The notes beneath the pieces are model-generated. The model worked only from the letters and a program-made list of their open reading frames with translations, was not told where the DNA came from and did not search any database. From positions 69,808,003-69,872,002 of the forward strand of contig CM043957.1 of assembly GCA_014529385.2 (NCBI GenBank): 64,000 nt of DNA, in the 5' to 3' direction. Each line of letters begins with the position of its first letter. Position 1 is the first letter of the stretch. A program made the translations under genes and the position numbers. The DNA is from Adiantum capillus-veneris (Eukaryota; Streptophyta; Polypodiopsida; Polypodiales; Pteridaceae). Below, piece by piece: positions 22,454 to 35,504 of this stretch.

Positions 22454-22512
22454 AACTCCCACTCAATTCAAGGAATCCTTTCCTTGAGATAATTTAGCTA
22501 CGAGCAAACCTT

Positions 22513-22524
22513 GCTCTGATACCA
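22513..22524 (-). promoter_or_regulatory. copia C primer-binding site (initiator Met tRNA)
   Basis: The plus strand reads GCTCTGATACCA, whose complement TGGTATCAGAGC pairs with the 3' end of plant initiator Met tRNA. It lies 2 bases inside the 5' LTR, the usual copia spacing. Confidence 0.93.
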
Positions 22525-22526
22525 GT

Positions 22527-22610
22527 TGTTAGGAAATAAGACGTAGCTAAATAGATAATTGAGTAGATTACTTAATGGAGAGAGACAGATTTATATACAC
22601 GAGATTATAG

Positions 22611-22669
<59 letters not shown>

Positions 22670-23349
22670 CACGATATACGTGGTTCACCCAATGTGGGCT
22701 ATGTCCACGGGAAAGCAGCCACTCAATGGCTTTAGTACTTCAAAACAAGAAGTAGTTTACAAAGGGATTATACCCTTAATGGAGCTCCCGCCTTGCTTCA
22801 CTCTCACCACCTCACCCTCACCTTGTTGCATCAACTTCACACTATGCAATGTGTGTAGATATGGCCTCCTTTTATAGGCCAAAAGGGCTGCCCTCTCTTA
22901 TGAGAGACAGTCATGTGTAGCCGCCCTTGTGCGAATAAGTCCAAATCGGACCCTCCAATCCGCCCATGTGTGGCCGCCTTTGAGAAAACAAGTCCGCTTT
23001 TGAATTCGGCCACCGGCCACCGGCCATTGACTTCCGACCACTGGCCACCGGCCATTGACTTCCGACCACCGGCCATTGGCCAGTGACTACCGGTCACCGG
23101 CCAACCGATCGGTTGTTTTCCGACCACTTTCCGGCCGCCGTTCGGCCATAATATTCCGGCGAAAAAAGTCTCGGGGGCCTCCGTCCCCGAGGCCTTTAAA
23201 GTTGCCCTTGATTCTTGTCCGTGAAAATTTTGGTTTCCGGTGAGTGATTTTCCTTCACGCACGATGGCTTCTCCTCATAATGGGGGCCTTACAAATGTGC
23301 GCTTTTACCACAGAAAATTACAAGGGTAAATCAGGCTCCATACTTAACA
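22527..23349 (-). repeat. copia C 5' LTR with TATA promoter
   Basis: 823 bp, about 26 bp longer than the 3' LTR, mostly from extra minisatellite and (GA)n units. The TATAAAAG box on the minus strand is at 22876-22869 and would drive the element's RNA. The (GA)n run is at 22614-22665. The element's leader begins at the LTR edge. Confidence 0.93.
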
Positions 23350-23354
23350 TTGTC

Positions 23355-23900
23355 TCAGATGCAAGAGATCAATGGAAGACCTATTTCATCTATTCTTCAA
23401 CTGTGGGTGTAATAGATTCTTGCTCTCCAAACCACAGTCTTGTATCTTGGCTTGTAGGACTAACCCTTTGACTTCAAAGATCTTCTAATGGGTAATTGTT
23501 GGGGTCTGAACATCCCTTTGTGGAACACCTGGCGAGGAAGCATACTGTGGTTCATCTGGATTAATAGAACATCTATGGTTTTTCCCTCTATTGGTCCTTC
23601 TATTTCCAACTCATACATGAGCTTAGATCCCATGCTGATAGGCTATGTAACCAAGCAGTTGATGCTATTGAGCTTGATCTGAACATTTCGGACCTACAAT
23701 GTTCTATGAGATGGCAACAATGGAGAACTAAACTCCCTAAAGTGTACTCTGACTTAAGGTTTAAGATGAGAGAAGCCACATATGATTTGTAACTTCCTTA
23801 TTTTTGATGGGATGCCCTCCCCAATCCTGAGGGCCTTCAATTGTATATCCCTTTTCCTTCTTTTCTAATGGAAGTTATACGTCAAAAAAAAAAAAAAAAA
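23355..23900 (+). pseudogene. LINE ORF2 C-terminus (zf-RVT-like) and poly(A) tail
   Basis: Across the copia C junction the LINE resumes with CLRCKRSMEDLFHLFFNC (Cys codon created at 23351), the Cys-rich zf-RVT motif found after the reverse transcriptase in plant L1 elements. It is followed by degenerate sequence and an A-rich tail. The frame is broken by stops. This confirms that the two LINE halves are one element. Confidence 0.8.
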
Positions 23901-23915
23901 AGGTCACACCCTCAA

Positions 23916-25764
23916 GACCTTGTCAATGGGAGACATGAGTCATGCATACTTATGATTCATGAATCTTTTGGCAATAGCATGTTCCAACGTCCAAGAGTAG
24001 GGAAGTAGCAAGAAGAGGCATGGGCAATGAACATAGATAGGCATGTGGGCTCTTAAAAAGAATATGTGAAGCATTGGATGCAGCTTGAAAGGGCTAAAAA
24101 GTTGCCTTGTTATGGGGACGAAGTCTTGGGGAGGAGGACAAGGTCACAAGGGTTTGATTGATTACCTAGATGACAAAGTTGACTTCCATTGGGAGTCTCA
24201 AAAGTGAGCAAAAGCAAAAGGTGGGTGCCACAGTGTGCCACTGGGTGGCTTTGTAAAATGAATTTTCCACGTGTGAACGGGCCCCTTGCCACGTCCACAT
24301 TCTAAGAGGCTGGCCCACCTTTCGGACATGCTGCCAACATGTACCCCCAATTTCATGAACCAATCACAATGTGCCAAGTTTCATTTTTTCTTGAAGAGAG
24401 TAAAAATTTAATTAATCAAAAGAAGAAAACATTTAACATTTTTGCAATTCACTAAATATATATTCACAATTTCACGCTATTTATCAATATTTTAGATATT
24501 CTGGTGATACTTTTACATCCATTCCCAATTTCATATTATTTGAATATTTTTCTCTTTTTTTGGGGCTTCGCTTCTATTTTAACTTTATTTATTTATAACA
24601 AACTAGTTTATTTATTACAAAAATAAACTCGTACTAGTGCATTAGTGAAAATTAGTCAGCTCTGTCAATTTCATTGTTTAATAAGCGAAATTTCAGAAAG
24701 GGGTAAAATTTTGAAGGAAAACAAATTTTCTTGATTAAAAAAAAAGAGAAATTACCCCGGGAAGAAGATATCTTTTGAAACTGCTCAAATCTGCAGCATT
24801 TTTAAAACTATTTTTTGTACAGAAATTATTATATTATAATATATTTTCAATCTGCTGTAAAGGAGAAATTAAAAATCAATTCAATCTAGAGTTTTCTATT
24901 TGAAAAATGAATCATTAAATTGGATTTCCCGGCTTGCACGTGCTGACACGACAACTTGTGAAAGGCAGAGGCTGTGCAGTTACTTTTACATTTTTTTCAG
25001 TATTTCTTTTTCCTTTAATTCTGTTTGCTTGCTTTTCTTGTTTTAGACCAGGAAACTAAAGAATTTAGAATATCAGTAATAAAAGTTGATTTTGGAAAAA
25101 GAGATTTATAGAAATCCTCCAATAAGTAGTAAAAAATAACCAAAATTTCACCCATGTTTCTCTACTTCTAAAATTTCTAAAAAGCAGAGTGAGTCTAATT
25201 TTTGTTGAAATTTCACCCTATTTTCACCCATCTTTTATTAAATAAATAAAAAAGAAATAAAAAGGACTACTATTTATACCCATTTTCACTCTCTTTCACA
25301 TCTGAGAGGACCAATAAAGTCAATTTTTTTGGGGGGAAAAACATGAAATAGTAGTGGAAACTGAAAATAAAAATATTTTAAAAATCTTGCTTTTCTCTCA
25401 GCTATTTGAAGGCTCATCGAGCTGACAGAAGAAATAGGACGTGGGTTTAGAAATTTGAGGAGATAAAAAGAGTCGTACCTACTGGATGTGGGCAATTTCT
25501 GGGTCCTTCAATTTTCTGTATCAGATCCACAATGTACCTGCCCACCATGCATGGTTTGTGCAAGCACCTGCCAAAACACAAGCCACAAGGTCTCTCTCTC
25601 TCTCTCTCTCTCCCCCCCCAAGCCATAGGCCATTAGGCCCATTACCCATTTCAGAGCAAGCAAGTGGATACCCTCACAAGAGGTTGTTCTCTCTCAAAGT
25701 GTCTACTGCCCATTCAGTGCATGGAGCAAGCATGAGAGTGATGAGACTACTCACATGAGAGAGA

Positions 25765-25847
<83 letters not shown>

Positions 25848-26100
25848 AAGCATATCCACTTTGTAACATGAACACCCCTAGCCTACACAAGTACAAGCAA
25901 ATCTTGCTTACTGTGGACTCTTGCACATCCACTCATTAGAAGTGTTTGTGCACAGATCCACATAAGGCCTTTACTTACAACTATCCTGGCCTTCAGGAAT
26001 CAGAAGTTGATCCTACATCAGTAGCCCAAGATCTCTCATTCACATGCTGAGTTTAGCTTACTAAACAGCTCGCAGAGACTTGCGTAGAGCTAATCAACCA
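23916..26100. other. AT-rich non-coding DNA upstream of the host-like gene
   Basis: No transposon ends or protein motifs are visible. Microsatellites lie at 25590-25612 (CT), 25768-25797 (CT), 25798-25815 (CA) and 25815-25843 (CT). The pyrimidine-rich run ends about 340 bp before the predicted start codon and may fall in the 5' flank or leader of that gene, which is only an inference from position. Confidence 0.6.
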
Positions 26101-26186
26101 ACAGGAATGTGCTAATCAAAACCCTTAAAAGCTCATCAGCTTCAGCTTTCAGTCTTACCAAAGCTCAAATTTTGTGCTTTACCCAC

Positions 26187-28215
26187 ATGGGCACTTGTTG
26201 CAGTAAGATTGACAACCCACATGAGGTTTGCAGCTTCAATGGTGACCTTCATCCCAGTTTAGAGCAGTGGCAAGCTGGCCACAGTTCTTGTCAGTTCTGC
26301 CGTGCCAATGGGGTTGCCGGTCATTTGCAATTTTGCCCTTGTGAGAGCTGCCAAAGAGCAGCTGCTAGCCCTGGTATCAAGGGCTTCTCTACCTCGAGCA
26401 GCTTTCGCGAACCCATGTGTAGTCTCTGTGTGGCGGATGTCTTTGATGCACACTTTCTTCGACAGGCTGCACCTTGCGTCAGCAGTCGGTCCATGAGTGG
26501 ATTTTCTGATGAGGTTGAAAAAGCACCTCATTATGATCTCTCGTGCCGCCGCAGCGATTATCCATCAAAGCATGCTCTTGACAAGAGGCCTTCCTCAGGA
26601 AAGCATGCTATCATGCAGGGCGATGTAGAAGTACATGCTTACAAACAAGAAATTCTGAGTGAAACGTGCGCTTTCAAGCATAATTTCCTCCGTACGGACC
26701 ATGATTGCGATCTTCCAGAGCCCAATGATGGGCTGCATTCTTCTGAAACTCTTTCATCTTCTCTGAAGGAAGATTACGATGCTTGCTCCGGTTATGATGT
26801 GGCATATGAGATTCCGGGCAACTCAAGAAGGTTGAGCAATATTGATGATAGTGATGGCATTAAACTTGAGGTAGGCTCTTTTCACTGCTGTTTTGCTGTT
26901 GTTAGAGCTGCCATAGTTTGTTTGTTTTAAAAGTTTCATCTATTGACAGGTGAGATACAAGCATATGCTTCCACATGATGCTCACTTAATGGCCTCCATC
27001 TGTACTTCTCCCCATGATGTCAATGTGCTGAAAAGAGGAAGACCCCAAGAAGAGCCATTGATAACTGGAGATCCAGAGGCCAATCGATCCATACGGCGTC
27101 GTAAATCGTTCCGAATTACTGGAGCTGATGAGGAAGACGGGTCGTTTGAGCGCTCTCTACGTTTGATTGATTGCGAGGATGAGCTTGGCAATGATGATGA
27201 CTTTCATGATTTTCATGTCAACATTAGCAGTTGCCTTGCAGAGAAGGATCAACATCAGGATGCAGAGCTTTGCTATAGTTTGGAAGCTTTCTCCCTCTCT
27301 CATGGGAATGCCCCCATTAGAGATTTGCAAGCTCGGGGCAGTCCAGATCATGTCGACGGCTTTGGGAGGCCGGATCTGACAGGGACCAACCAACAACCCT
27401 TGTATATAATGTCACAGGAGAACTTGCAATTTATTAACAGAAAGGAGAGGGAATGGGAAGAGAGGGCCCATGAGATGGGAATGGCGGACGACAAGATTAG
27501 CAGCAAAATGCCAGCCCTTTCCTTAGTCTCGACCGGTGATGCCATACTCTTCTCCGGAGCGAACTCCGACGAGCTCCACCTCATTCCCTCAGTGACTGTC
27601 CAACACCCGAAGTCACCCCTCTCTTCTCCAAAGCAGAAACTAAGCCCCCTAAGAATAGCCTCTCCAGAAAGACCCTATGAGCAGGTGGCCGGGAATTCGC
27701 CTCTCTCCATCGAAAACATCATACACTTGCTTGAAAACGAGGAGCTGAGCGGGGATGACCTTTTCTTACTGCTTATTGACTCCTGCATGAAGTCATCAGC
27801 ATCCTCATCACCGTCATCGTCGGCCGAGTCTACGAACTCTTGGTCATCACCACTCTCATCTTCATCATCAACATCCTCGACATCCGTGCCATCGATGCCA
27901 CCATCCTCCTTGCCAATGTCATCCACATCAGAGCTGCAATCGGCCCCTGCCTGCGCTGTTATGTATTCCCCAACACCATACTCATTGTCTCTGCCACCTT
28001 CTTGCAAGATGTCTCCCCATACCTCTTTTGAGTTCAAGGTCAAGTCTTGTGGGTCTACGCCATCCACCCCGGTATTCTCACCGATTCGATCAAGAACCAA
28101 GAGAAATATCTCGCATTTGAAGCCGAACAGTCTCACAGCTGATGAAATTACTGAGATTTGGGGTGTCTTTGAGCAAAGGCAGGCATTTATGTCTCAACAG
28201 CATGTGCATAATTGA
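26187..28215 (+). CDS. host-like gene: Ser-rich protein of unknown function with MGTCCSK acylation motif, one intron
   Basis: Two in-frame exons, 26187-26870 (228 codons) and 26950-28215 (421 codons plus TGA), are joined by a 79-bp intron with GTAGGC...TTGACAG ends. I chose ATG 26187 because the open frame before it starts with GTG and the ATG yields MGTCCSK. Gly2 followed by paired Cys is a typical N-myristoylation plus palmitoylation signal, suggesting membrane attachment. Residues about 30-60 have a CxxC...CxCxxC cluster (CQFCRANG, CPCESC) that might bind metal. The middle is acidic with RRRKSFRITG. The C-terminal third is Ser/Pro-rich with a short conserved-looking ENIIHLLENEELSGDDLF segment and a basic SRTKRNISHLKP near the end. 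I do not recognise the family. No transposon domain is present, and codons stay open over 2 kb, so it looks functional. Confidence 0.72.
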
Positions 28216-30460
28216 AAATGTGTAATACAGCGAAGTGAGACATAAATGAGCCTGAGGACAAGAGTGGTTAATGCCAACCATTCAGAAGAACTAGATGTGG
28301 TGGTATGCAGTGAATCATTATGCATGCAGAGGAACCTTTTTTTATCTGTTGTGAATATGAATCAATTTTGCTGTGTCTTGAGTCTTTCCCAGCCTCAATA
28401 CATTATTATGGTATCAGCAGGTTGTGATTGTGTGTGCTTTGCCTACTTCTAAACATAGACCTTGAAGGGGGTGTTTGTTTTTTGGCATCGGCATAATCTG
28501 TAACATTAAGTAGATTATTGGGGCTTTGTTTTTCTAGGCCAGACCTTCTTTTGGAAGGTTCAATTTCAATCAAAGGAGCCTAATTTTTCAAGATCAAGCA
28601 AATCACTTATATTGATGGGATAGGGTAATTAAATTCTATGTAAATCTAGGCAATCTTAAACATCAACGGGCCTTGAACCGTGATCGTTGCACGCATTGAG
28701 GCCAAGGATAGAGAGTCTAACATGGGCTCTTGTGAAAGCTTCAATGTTATTTTGGCTTGCGTTGCTCAAGGCCAAACATGTGTGTAGGGTGATTGGTCTA
28801 TAAATTGTTATGAAAGTTTATGGTCAAGAACAGTAGGCTCATTCACGTCCATCTCGATCAAGCAAGGCTTTGACGATAGAGGGTGCTATGCACTTGCATC
28901 CTTGGCTTAATTTCTATGTGGCTTCTTGATGGAGAAGAGCATAATCATTCCATTTAATAAGATTTTCCCAACAAACTGTAGAAGGACAACAGCTGGTCTT
29001 GCACGTTTTACGAATCATGTTCTGATATGTTAGATGGTCTGTCGAACAGATCTTGTTTATGCATGCATCTTCTACTCCTAGTCTTCTTGTTATGGTTGAG
29101 CCATCTTTTCTAAGGGTAGTGTGCCAGTAAAGCATTGAGCCCCCAGGGGCATGTTCAAAATTTGTGGCTCTATAGAAAATGTCGAAGAGTTTGAGATTTT
29201 GCACCAGTGTTGCCTACACCAAAGCTCCAAATGGGCACAAGGTCTGATATGGCTATGTCAATCTTCCCCTGAAATTCTCACAATTTGAAGATTGTGACAT
29301 CTATATCATGCTGATTGCACACTTGCTGCATGAGTCTTTTAAGTTGCATACGTGTGGCTTGGGACGACAACATTGTCGTGTATTAGACTAAGAACTAATA
29401 ATGGTGTTACAGATGAATGTTACTCAGTCGAGGGGAGTTGGCTTGGCAGGCCTTTAAGCGTGCTCACTATGGTTCAACCCTTGTAACATGCAAGTGTGGG
29501 ACAGTCTTGTGAAACTAGTTGATGTGATGCATCAAACTGCCAAAGTAAAAGGGATGAATCCTACTCGAGGAACAAAAACTTCTTTGAGTTCCTTCTTGCT
29601 TGGGAGACCTAGTGATGAAGAAGATAAGGAAACACCATATTGCTGTCTAGAAAAGACCACAATGCCTTGCATTGAGACAAATAAAAGGGACAAAAATCTA
29701 TGTCCCTGGGGTGTATTATATCCACACACTTATATGACTTAATTCAATAGTCTCATAGTTTCCAACACATTAGAGGTTGCAGTACAATACGTGTGCTTGC
29801 TCATGACATAGAAAAGTTTTACATGGAGTTCATCATCTTTATCTTGGGATCAAATGCACATTGTCCTTCTGCCCATTGGCAGTAGAGTTAGGAGGAGGAT
29901 GCATTACACTTGTAGTCATGTCTGCATGGAATATCTAAACTAACAAACAAACAACTGTGGGGATTGCTCAAGCTAAAGGGCCCACATAATATGCATGTGT
30001 ATGAACCACATGGGGCTTTAAAGTTTGATGAAGCATGTATGTGGTCTTGTGGGGCGTTAGATTGGATTGGAATCTATAATGAGTATGTGCTCTTTCTTTC
30101 TCGCATTGCAAGTGAGCTTGCGACACTATGTGCATGCTTGTGTGTGTAGAGAGAAGTCATCCAATATACTTGGGTCTTGTAATTTGGGAAATGGAGAATG
30201 TTATGTGTGCCATATCTCTACCATGTTGGTTAATGGGCTCTCATGTATCTTTGTATGGATAGCTAGGGCCCAACACAGTTGAGGAGAAGCTAAACAAGTG
30301 GATGAACGTGCAATTGACCTTACAACAGATTTGTGAATGGCCATAGAGTGGATTTCTCGCCATGTTTTTGGCTCGCCCAGCCCAGGCCTATGCTTTAGAT
30401 CACTTTTTAACAATTACAAGGCCCAGGTACTAGTAGCTTTATTTCAACGAAAATGCACAC
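28216..30460. other. non-coding DNA downstream of the host-like gene
   Basis: No domain-bearing ORF or repeat boundary was seen. ORFs near 28914-29204 and 29488-29742 are short and featureless. The 3' UTR of the preceding gene presumably extends into the first few hundred bases, but no clear AATAAA signal is present close to the stop. Confidence 0.55.
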
Positions 30461-30597
30461 TTAAGCTACGGTCACACGAGGCTTAGTTATTAGTTATAGA
30501 TAACTATGTCACCTATTTCGAAACAGAGCACTAAATGAATAATTAAGCCTGTTGCATGGTCACTCAAGGCTTAGTTATTCATTCCACCTCTCAACTA

Positions 30598-30752
30598 TGA
30601 AAGGGTATAGAGAGATAGACATGCCAATAACCACCCAATCATACCTATATATAAGCCCTTGGCCCTACTATATATAGTCCATGTACCGCATGTGTATCCA
30701 TCGGCCTTTGGTTAGGGCCGTGTCCTCTTATAGTCTTACCCTTGGCATGACA
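30598..30752 (-). repeat. LARD 3' LTR
   Basis: 155 bp with TG...CA ends. It contains two CTATATATA stretches (about 30648 and 30669) that could act as TATA boxes on the minus strand. Confidence 0.88.
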
Positions 30753-33700
30753 TCACTCTCCCCTTGGAGAAGCGTTTTCGTCCGCGAAAACAAAAGCGGT
30801 CGGATCTTCATAAGAACACTAATGTTTTCCAAAGTGGTATCCGTCATGGATCTAGTGGTTTGTTTGATCAAAACATGGTGCAGTAGGAGGTTCAATAAAA
30901 TCAAGAATAACATTTTGATTTTGCACATTGTTGTCCATTTTCAACCATTTAGAGTGTAGACTCCATTTGGAACGCACATGAGCATGCTAAACGAGTTATC
31001 ACAACCAAGATGTATCTGATAGAGTACCGATTTTCACTTTTCGTGAAAGTAACTTGTTGACCTAACTCATCAGTCACAAGTGTAAGTCCTTGACTTGTTT
31101 TCAAATTTCATCAGTAAACAACCCCACCATAACTAGTGTTCAAGGTTTGAAACATGACTTATACATGAAGAGACTAAACTTAGTCACAAACATGCGTTAA
31201 CTGATAGTGAATAAACTCTAAGTAGAGCAATGAATGCTTATTAATTGGAGTGCTTGGTGCTAATGTACACACTTTGCATATCTTTTAGCCCAAGATTACA
31301 CTTTGTAATCTGTCTATCCTCTTGGTACAGAGGTGTGTTTTCTCCACGATTTACAAACAGTCCTCCCAGATGACTGGTAAATGGGAATCACAATATCGTA
31401 TAAGATTGCTGAGGAATCAACAATGTCCGGGATAACCATCGTGGTTTAACTTGAAAAATCCACAAACACCCAAACCGAGCCATGACCTCTGTTGGGCGAT
31501 TAGTAGACCCAAAAGTAATCTCATAGAGATACTGCACACAGAGTGCAAAATGCTTCATAAGCAACAAGTTATGAATACGCATGTCGTTCCAAATCAATCT
31601 TTGCTAAACACTAGGACCCATAACACTTAGTGTGCATGCATTTAGCAAAAAATAGATTTGAACTTGTATATCCATGATTAGTTTTGCCAATACTTATGGT
31701 GAATGTGATGCTCGTAGCACACATTAAAGAGGAATGTAAGTAGTTCGAAAAAGAATCTAAATATTGTCTGCTGTAATCATTTGCAAGCGTTGCTAAAACG
31801 TTTGAACCATAATAGAAGATGAAACATTAATCACTTCTAGGGACAAACAATGAAACTTTTTCATTAACAACTTAGAGCCTTGCTATATGTATAAACAACC
31901 ATCTGTAATGTTGTTTAGCAGTACTTGTTCCTGAACAAGTTATTCTAAGTATCTGACAATTTTTGGCCACGAAATTGCTCCTGATACGTCGTGCTAAAAA
32001 TGGTCTAGAAAACAGATGTGACCAGCACCTAGGGACTTTGTCGTGACACATATTTGAAATAGTGGGCGCCACTGTCAGTCCCAGAGACTCACATTCGCCA
32101 CATGTTGAATATGTCTCAACTAAGGATGTCTGAAAAAAGAACATTCTACAAGTACAAGATGTACTTGTGTGTGGAGGTAACTCTAAATAAACACTCTGCG
32201 ACAAGAGTGAGAGGGACTCTCATTCATTGCTCAACACTGGCTAAACCGAACTCCTTGAATCCCTAGACCATGTTGTATCCCATGTGATAACATGTGCCAA
32301 ATCAAATCCGACAAGTGGATTCAACATAATGTACATTGGACACTACGACCCAAAATACTTCTTGTGGCATGCCCTTGGCATGGTCCTAGGGATTGAACTG
32401 AAAGTTCAGTTACCCATATGCAAATGCATAGGAGTACGTCTCCCATCTGTGAAAAAACCAAGCAACATTGCACTAGAAACCCTGGGTGTTGCTTTCGCAA
32501 TCCAAACCCATTGGGTAGAATCTACTAGTCTACCCCTTGGTAAGACCCTTTGTAAAAACTGCTCAACTAGCAGGTAACGGTAACCAACATAGTTAACCGT
32601 GTACAAAATGATGAAACTCAACTTGAAAAGTTGAATTTTTCCTCTACCGCGTGGAGATTGCGGAATTCTTTTCTTGAAAGTATAACGTGAATAGATCAAA
32701 TTGTGATCCTCAATGCCTATGGGGTGATTCAGTAAGCACCCGCGGGGTCTGATCCCAAAACAATTCGTCCATAGACAATCGTAGTGCTATAGAGAGAGCA
32801 GGAGATCCACACAAGTGGAAAGCCTAGCTCTTATGGACAGCCATGCTGTCGCAACGGTTTGTTGCATCTAACATTCGTGGTAGAGAACAACTGAGTTGAG
32901 TTTATGGTTATCAAAATCTCAACTCGAGTGTCACACTGAAAACATGTCGTGCAAAAATGACACCCTAAACATCCGTAATGACAAGACTCTTGCTTGTCCA
33001 TCAACGTCGTGGTATACTTCACTGGGTAGATTTGTTAGATCTTAAGAACAATCACCCAAGGAATGCCAACACTTGGGTCGTACCCGAGATCTAGTAATGA
33101 CTCTTAGCCAACGTGTGTGGCTCATAGCCCTTATGGAAATTAGTATTCAATCGATGAGACAATGAAGACTAATGTAGAGGGCGTCTTGCTCAATTTCTAG
33201 CTGAGAGTTAGAGCACCTTGGCTCATGCTGACTCCCAAATAAAACATGTATCACAAACTGCGTAGAAACGTGAGAGCCAAAACCATTAGTGCCTTGCACA
33301 GTCTAAAGTAGTAGGGATTCGGTGAGGTGATATTCCCTATTTTGCCAGTTTTTCAAACTTGTGTGCCACTGCCTATGATTCCAAGTCATTGTGCAGTATG
33401 TTGGCACAAGGGAGAAGACTTGCTTCATGTAAAATTGTCAAAGAACTTTGCTTTGCACAAAGGCATTAGTTTCCAATGTAAATGCATAAACAAGGAAAAA
33501 TAAACAATACTGAACATGGTCTAACCTGGTCATCCTGCTGTAACCAGTTGTCTGGAGACGTCGAAAGAAAAACTCGGTCAAATGTAGATCATAACCATCT
33601 CTGTTGCACGAGAGACAGTTGGCCTGAAATATCCTATAGGCATATGGAGAAATTCCCCAAAGGCGTGTGCTCATAGCATACCCCAAACGGGAAAAATCTC

Positions 33701-35345
33701 AATGCAAGAGTCGTAAATTGAAGCCTTGCTTCACATTAATATGTTTGTGTTGAGAGCCAACGGATGTGGCGACAGATATCATGACAAAAATAATTGACCG
33801 TGTCGAGCAATTTCAATTGAAATTAACCATTACTGTGTGGTAAGCATCCTTCGTCAGTGTATAGAAACTGTGACAAGGAGTCAACCATGCCGAGCAACTT
33901 GCTTCCTTCAACAAGTGCAGTAAAAGGCCATGCATGTCTCCTTGAGATACTAAAAAATTGGCCCTTGCCATTAATGTATGCAACAAAATTTGGGTGCTTA
34001 TGTGAACTGTCAGAGGCCGTGCCTGTGCTTGGAGTGGAGAAAAATGCATCACCTTTGATGCATGTCAGATATATGCAATAGAGGTGATACATGTTCCATC
34101 TAGGTCAAAAGCTTCATAAGCAATTGACAGCCTTGCTGTTATTACATCAGTTCGTGGTCGACGATCAAAAGTTGTATGGTAAGTGCCTCATGCCGTTCTC
34201 ATAGAGTACCTTATGTAGAGATACGGCCAGAATTGTATAACCAGTTATGCAGATGACAATAAACAAAAATCAACTGCATACCTCATTAAGTACACCTGCC
34301 GACCAATCTTGCCGACCCAAAAATTGAATGATTCGGAAGCAGTAAGAAAAACAAGAAATGATTTTCTAAACACTGTTGCTTGGTGCAATAGATGATCTAC
34401 TCATGCTATCTAGGGCCTTGCCCGATGCGCAAGAAAAGTGGACATAATGACCATGGTCATACTTGACCCATAGGTAGTCTTGCAAGGAAACATAGCCAAG
34501 ATTAGCATAATTACATGTTTCTGCAATACAATTGCACACAAAAAACTATAAAAACTGCAAGAACGTGAAAGTGCAAACATGATAATTTCAACCTTGTTGG
34601 AGCACCTACCGTCCTAGGGCAATGTCCTTGCCGACGACACTTGCATGGTGGCCTACCCTGTGACTACCATCACAAGTAGCAAGCGCCTTGTCATTGCCTC
34701 ACCACAGGCCTATCTTTGGATAGTTCTTTTTCGACTGCCAAGCGAATATAGCCTTGATGGCAAGAGCATGGTCATGTAATTTCACAATAGTGTATATCCC
34801 CGTCGCGGCTCGTAGTCTCGTGTAGAAAAGGGGAAGAAGTGGGGAAATACAAAAATAAAAATTATTTGCAACACTGAAAAATATTTGCAGCACTGTGAAT
34901 GCAGCAATGTGCTGCTCGTCTAAGCCGGAATGGAAAAGGGGTGTGCCCGGTGGGGACCCTCCCTTAATTGGTTAAAACCCTAAGGCCCTTGGCCTTGGGG
35001 TGCCCATCATGTGAAGAGGGAAAAAAAAAACGAAGTAACAGCAGCCATGGAGGCCGAATAGCGCAGCGAGAGAGAAGTAGAAGCCGAGCGCTGCAAGGCC
35101 TGCCTCCCGGGCTTCGACACTGTGTCGACCAGGGAAAACTCGATGAGAGCCTGCATGCCTAATTTGGTGCAGGTTCGGATCTGTGTGGGCCTCTCTCGGG
35201 GTGCTTTCCCACAGTGAAGGTTCCATCGATACTCGCCAAGCAAGTGGCCGATTCCACTGCCTGCCTGTCGGGCCTTGCCTTCCTCGCAACCAAAACCTTT
35301 TTGCAGACCGCCTTGCTCTCCCACTTCGCCATGCGAATAATCCCG

Positions 35346-35348
<3 letters not shown>

Positions 35349-35437
<89 letters not shown>
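35349..35437. repeat. (GA)n microsatellite, about 89 bp
   Basis: The longest dinucleotide run in the window. It lies in the leader of the LARD, close to its 5' LTR. Long ORFs on both strands across it (poly-Leu/Ser or poly-Arg/Glu) are artefacts. Confidence 0.95.
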
Positions 35438-35438
<1 letters not shown>

Positions 35439-35504
35439 ATACAAACTCCATGCAAGACCTCCATCTCCCCTCTTCCATAGCTCCCTTCTTCCTCCTCCCA
35501 CCTT

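Larger units (their letters stand above)
17726..23349 (-). mobile_element. Ty1/copia retrotransposon C, complete structure, minus strand, TSD TTGTC
   Basis: Both LTRs are present, flanked by TTGTC (17721-17725 and 23350-23354). On the minus strand the order is 5' LTR (23349-22527), PBS, gag, protease, integrase, reverse transcriptase, RNase H, polypurine tract (18533-18523), 3' LTR (18522-17726). The two LTRs are near identical outside length-variable repeats, so this is a recent insertion. It is nevertheless defective: two TGG-to-TAG stops and an 11-bp deletion in the RT active site. It belongs to the same family as copia D (54018-61135). Confidence 0.95.
15236..23900 (+). mobile_element. 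5'-truncated L1-like LINE with 15-bp target duplication, split by copia C
   Basis: The LINE body is 15236-17725 plus 23355-23900. It ends in an A tract (about 23885-23900). AGGTCACACCCTCAA occurs at 15221-15235 and again at 23901-23915, a 15-bp target-site duplication characteristic of L1-type integration. The body starts inside ORF2, upstream of the RT domain, so the endonuclease and ORF1 are missing. Copia C (17726-23349) inserted later into ORF2. Numerous stops mark the LINE as old. Confidence 0.88.

Noticed and set aside
27675-28136. 153-codon ORF antisense to the host-like gene, Asp/Glu-rich
   Set aside because: It is the complement of the Ser-rich coding repeat (TCA/TCN complement reads as acidic codons).
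33438-33686. 82-codon minus-strand ORF in the LARD as a possible pol remnant
   Set aside because: I could not match it to an RT, integrase or protease motif; similarity was too vague to report as coding.
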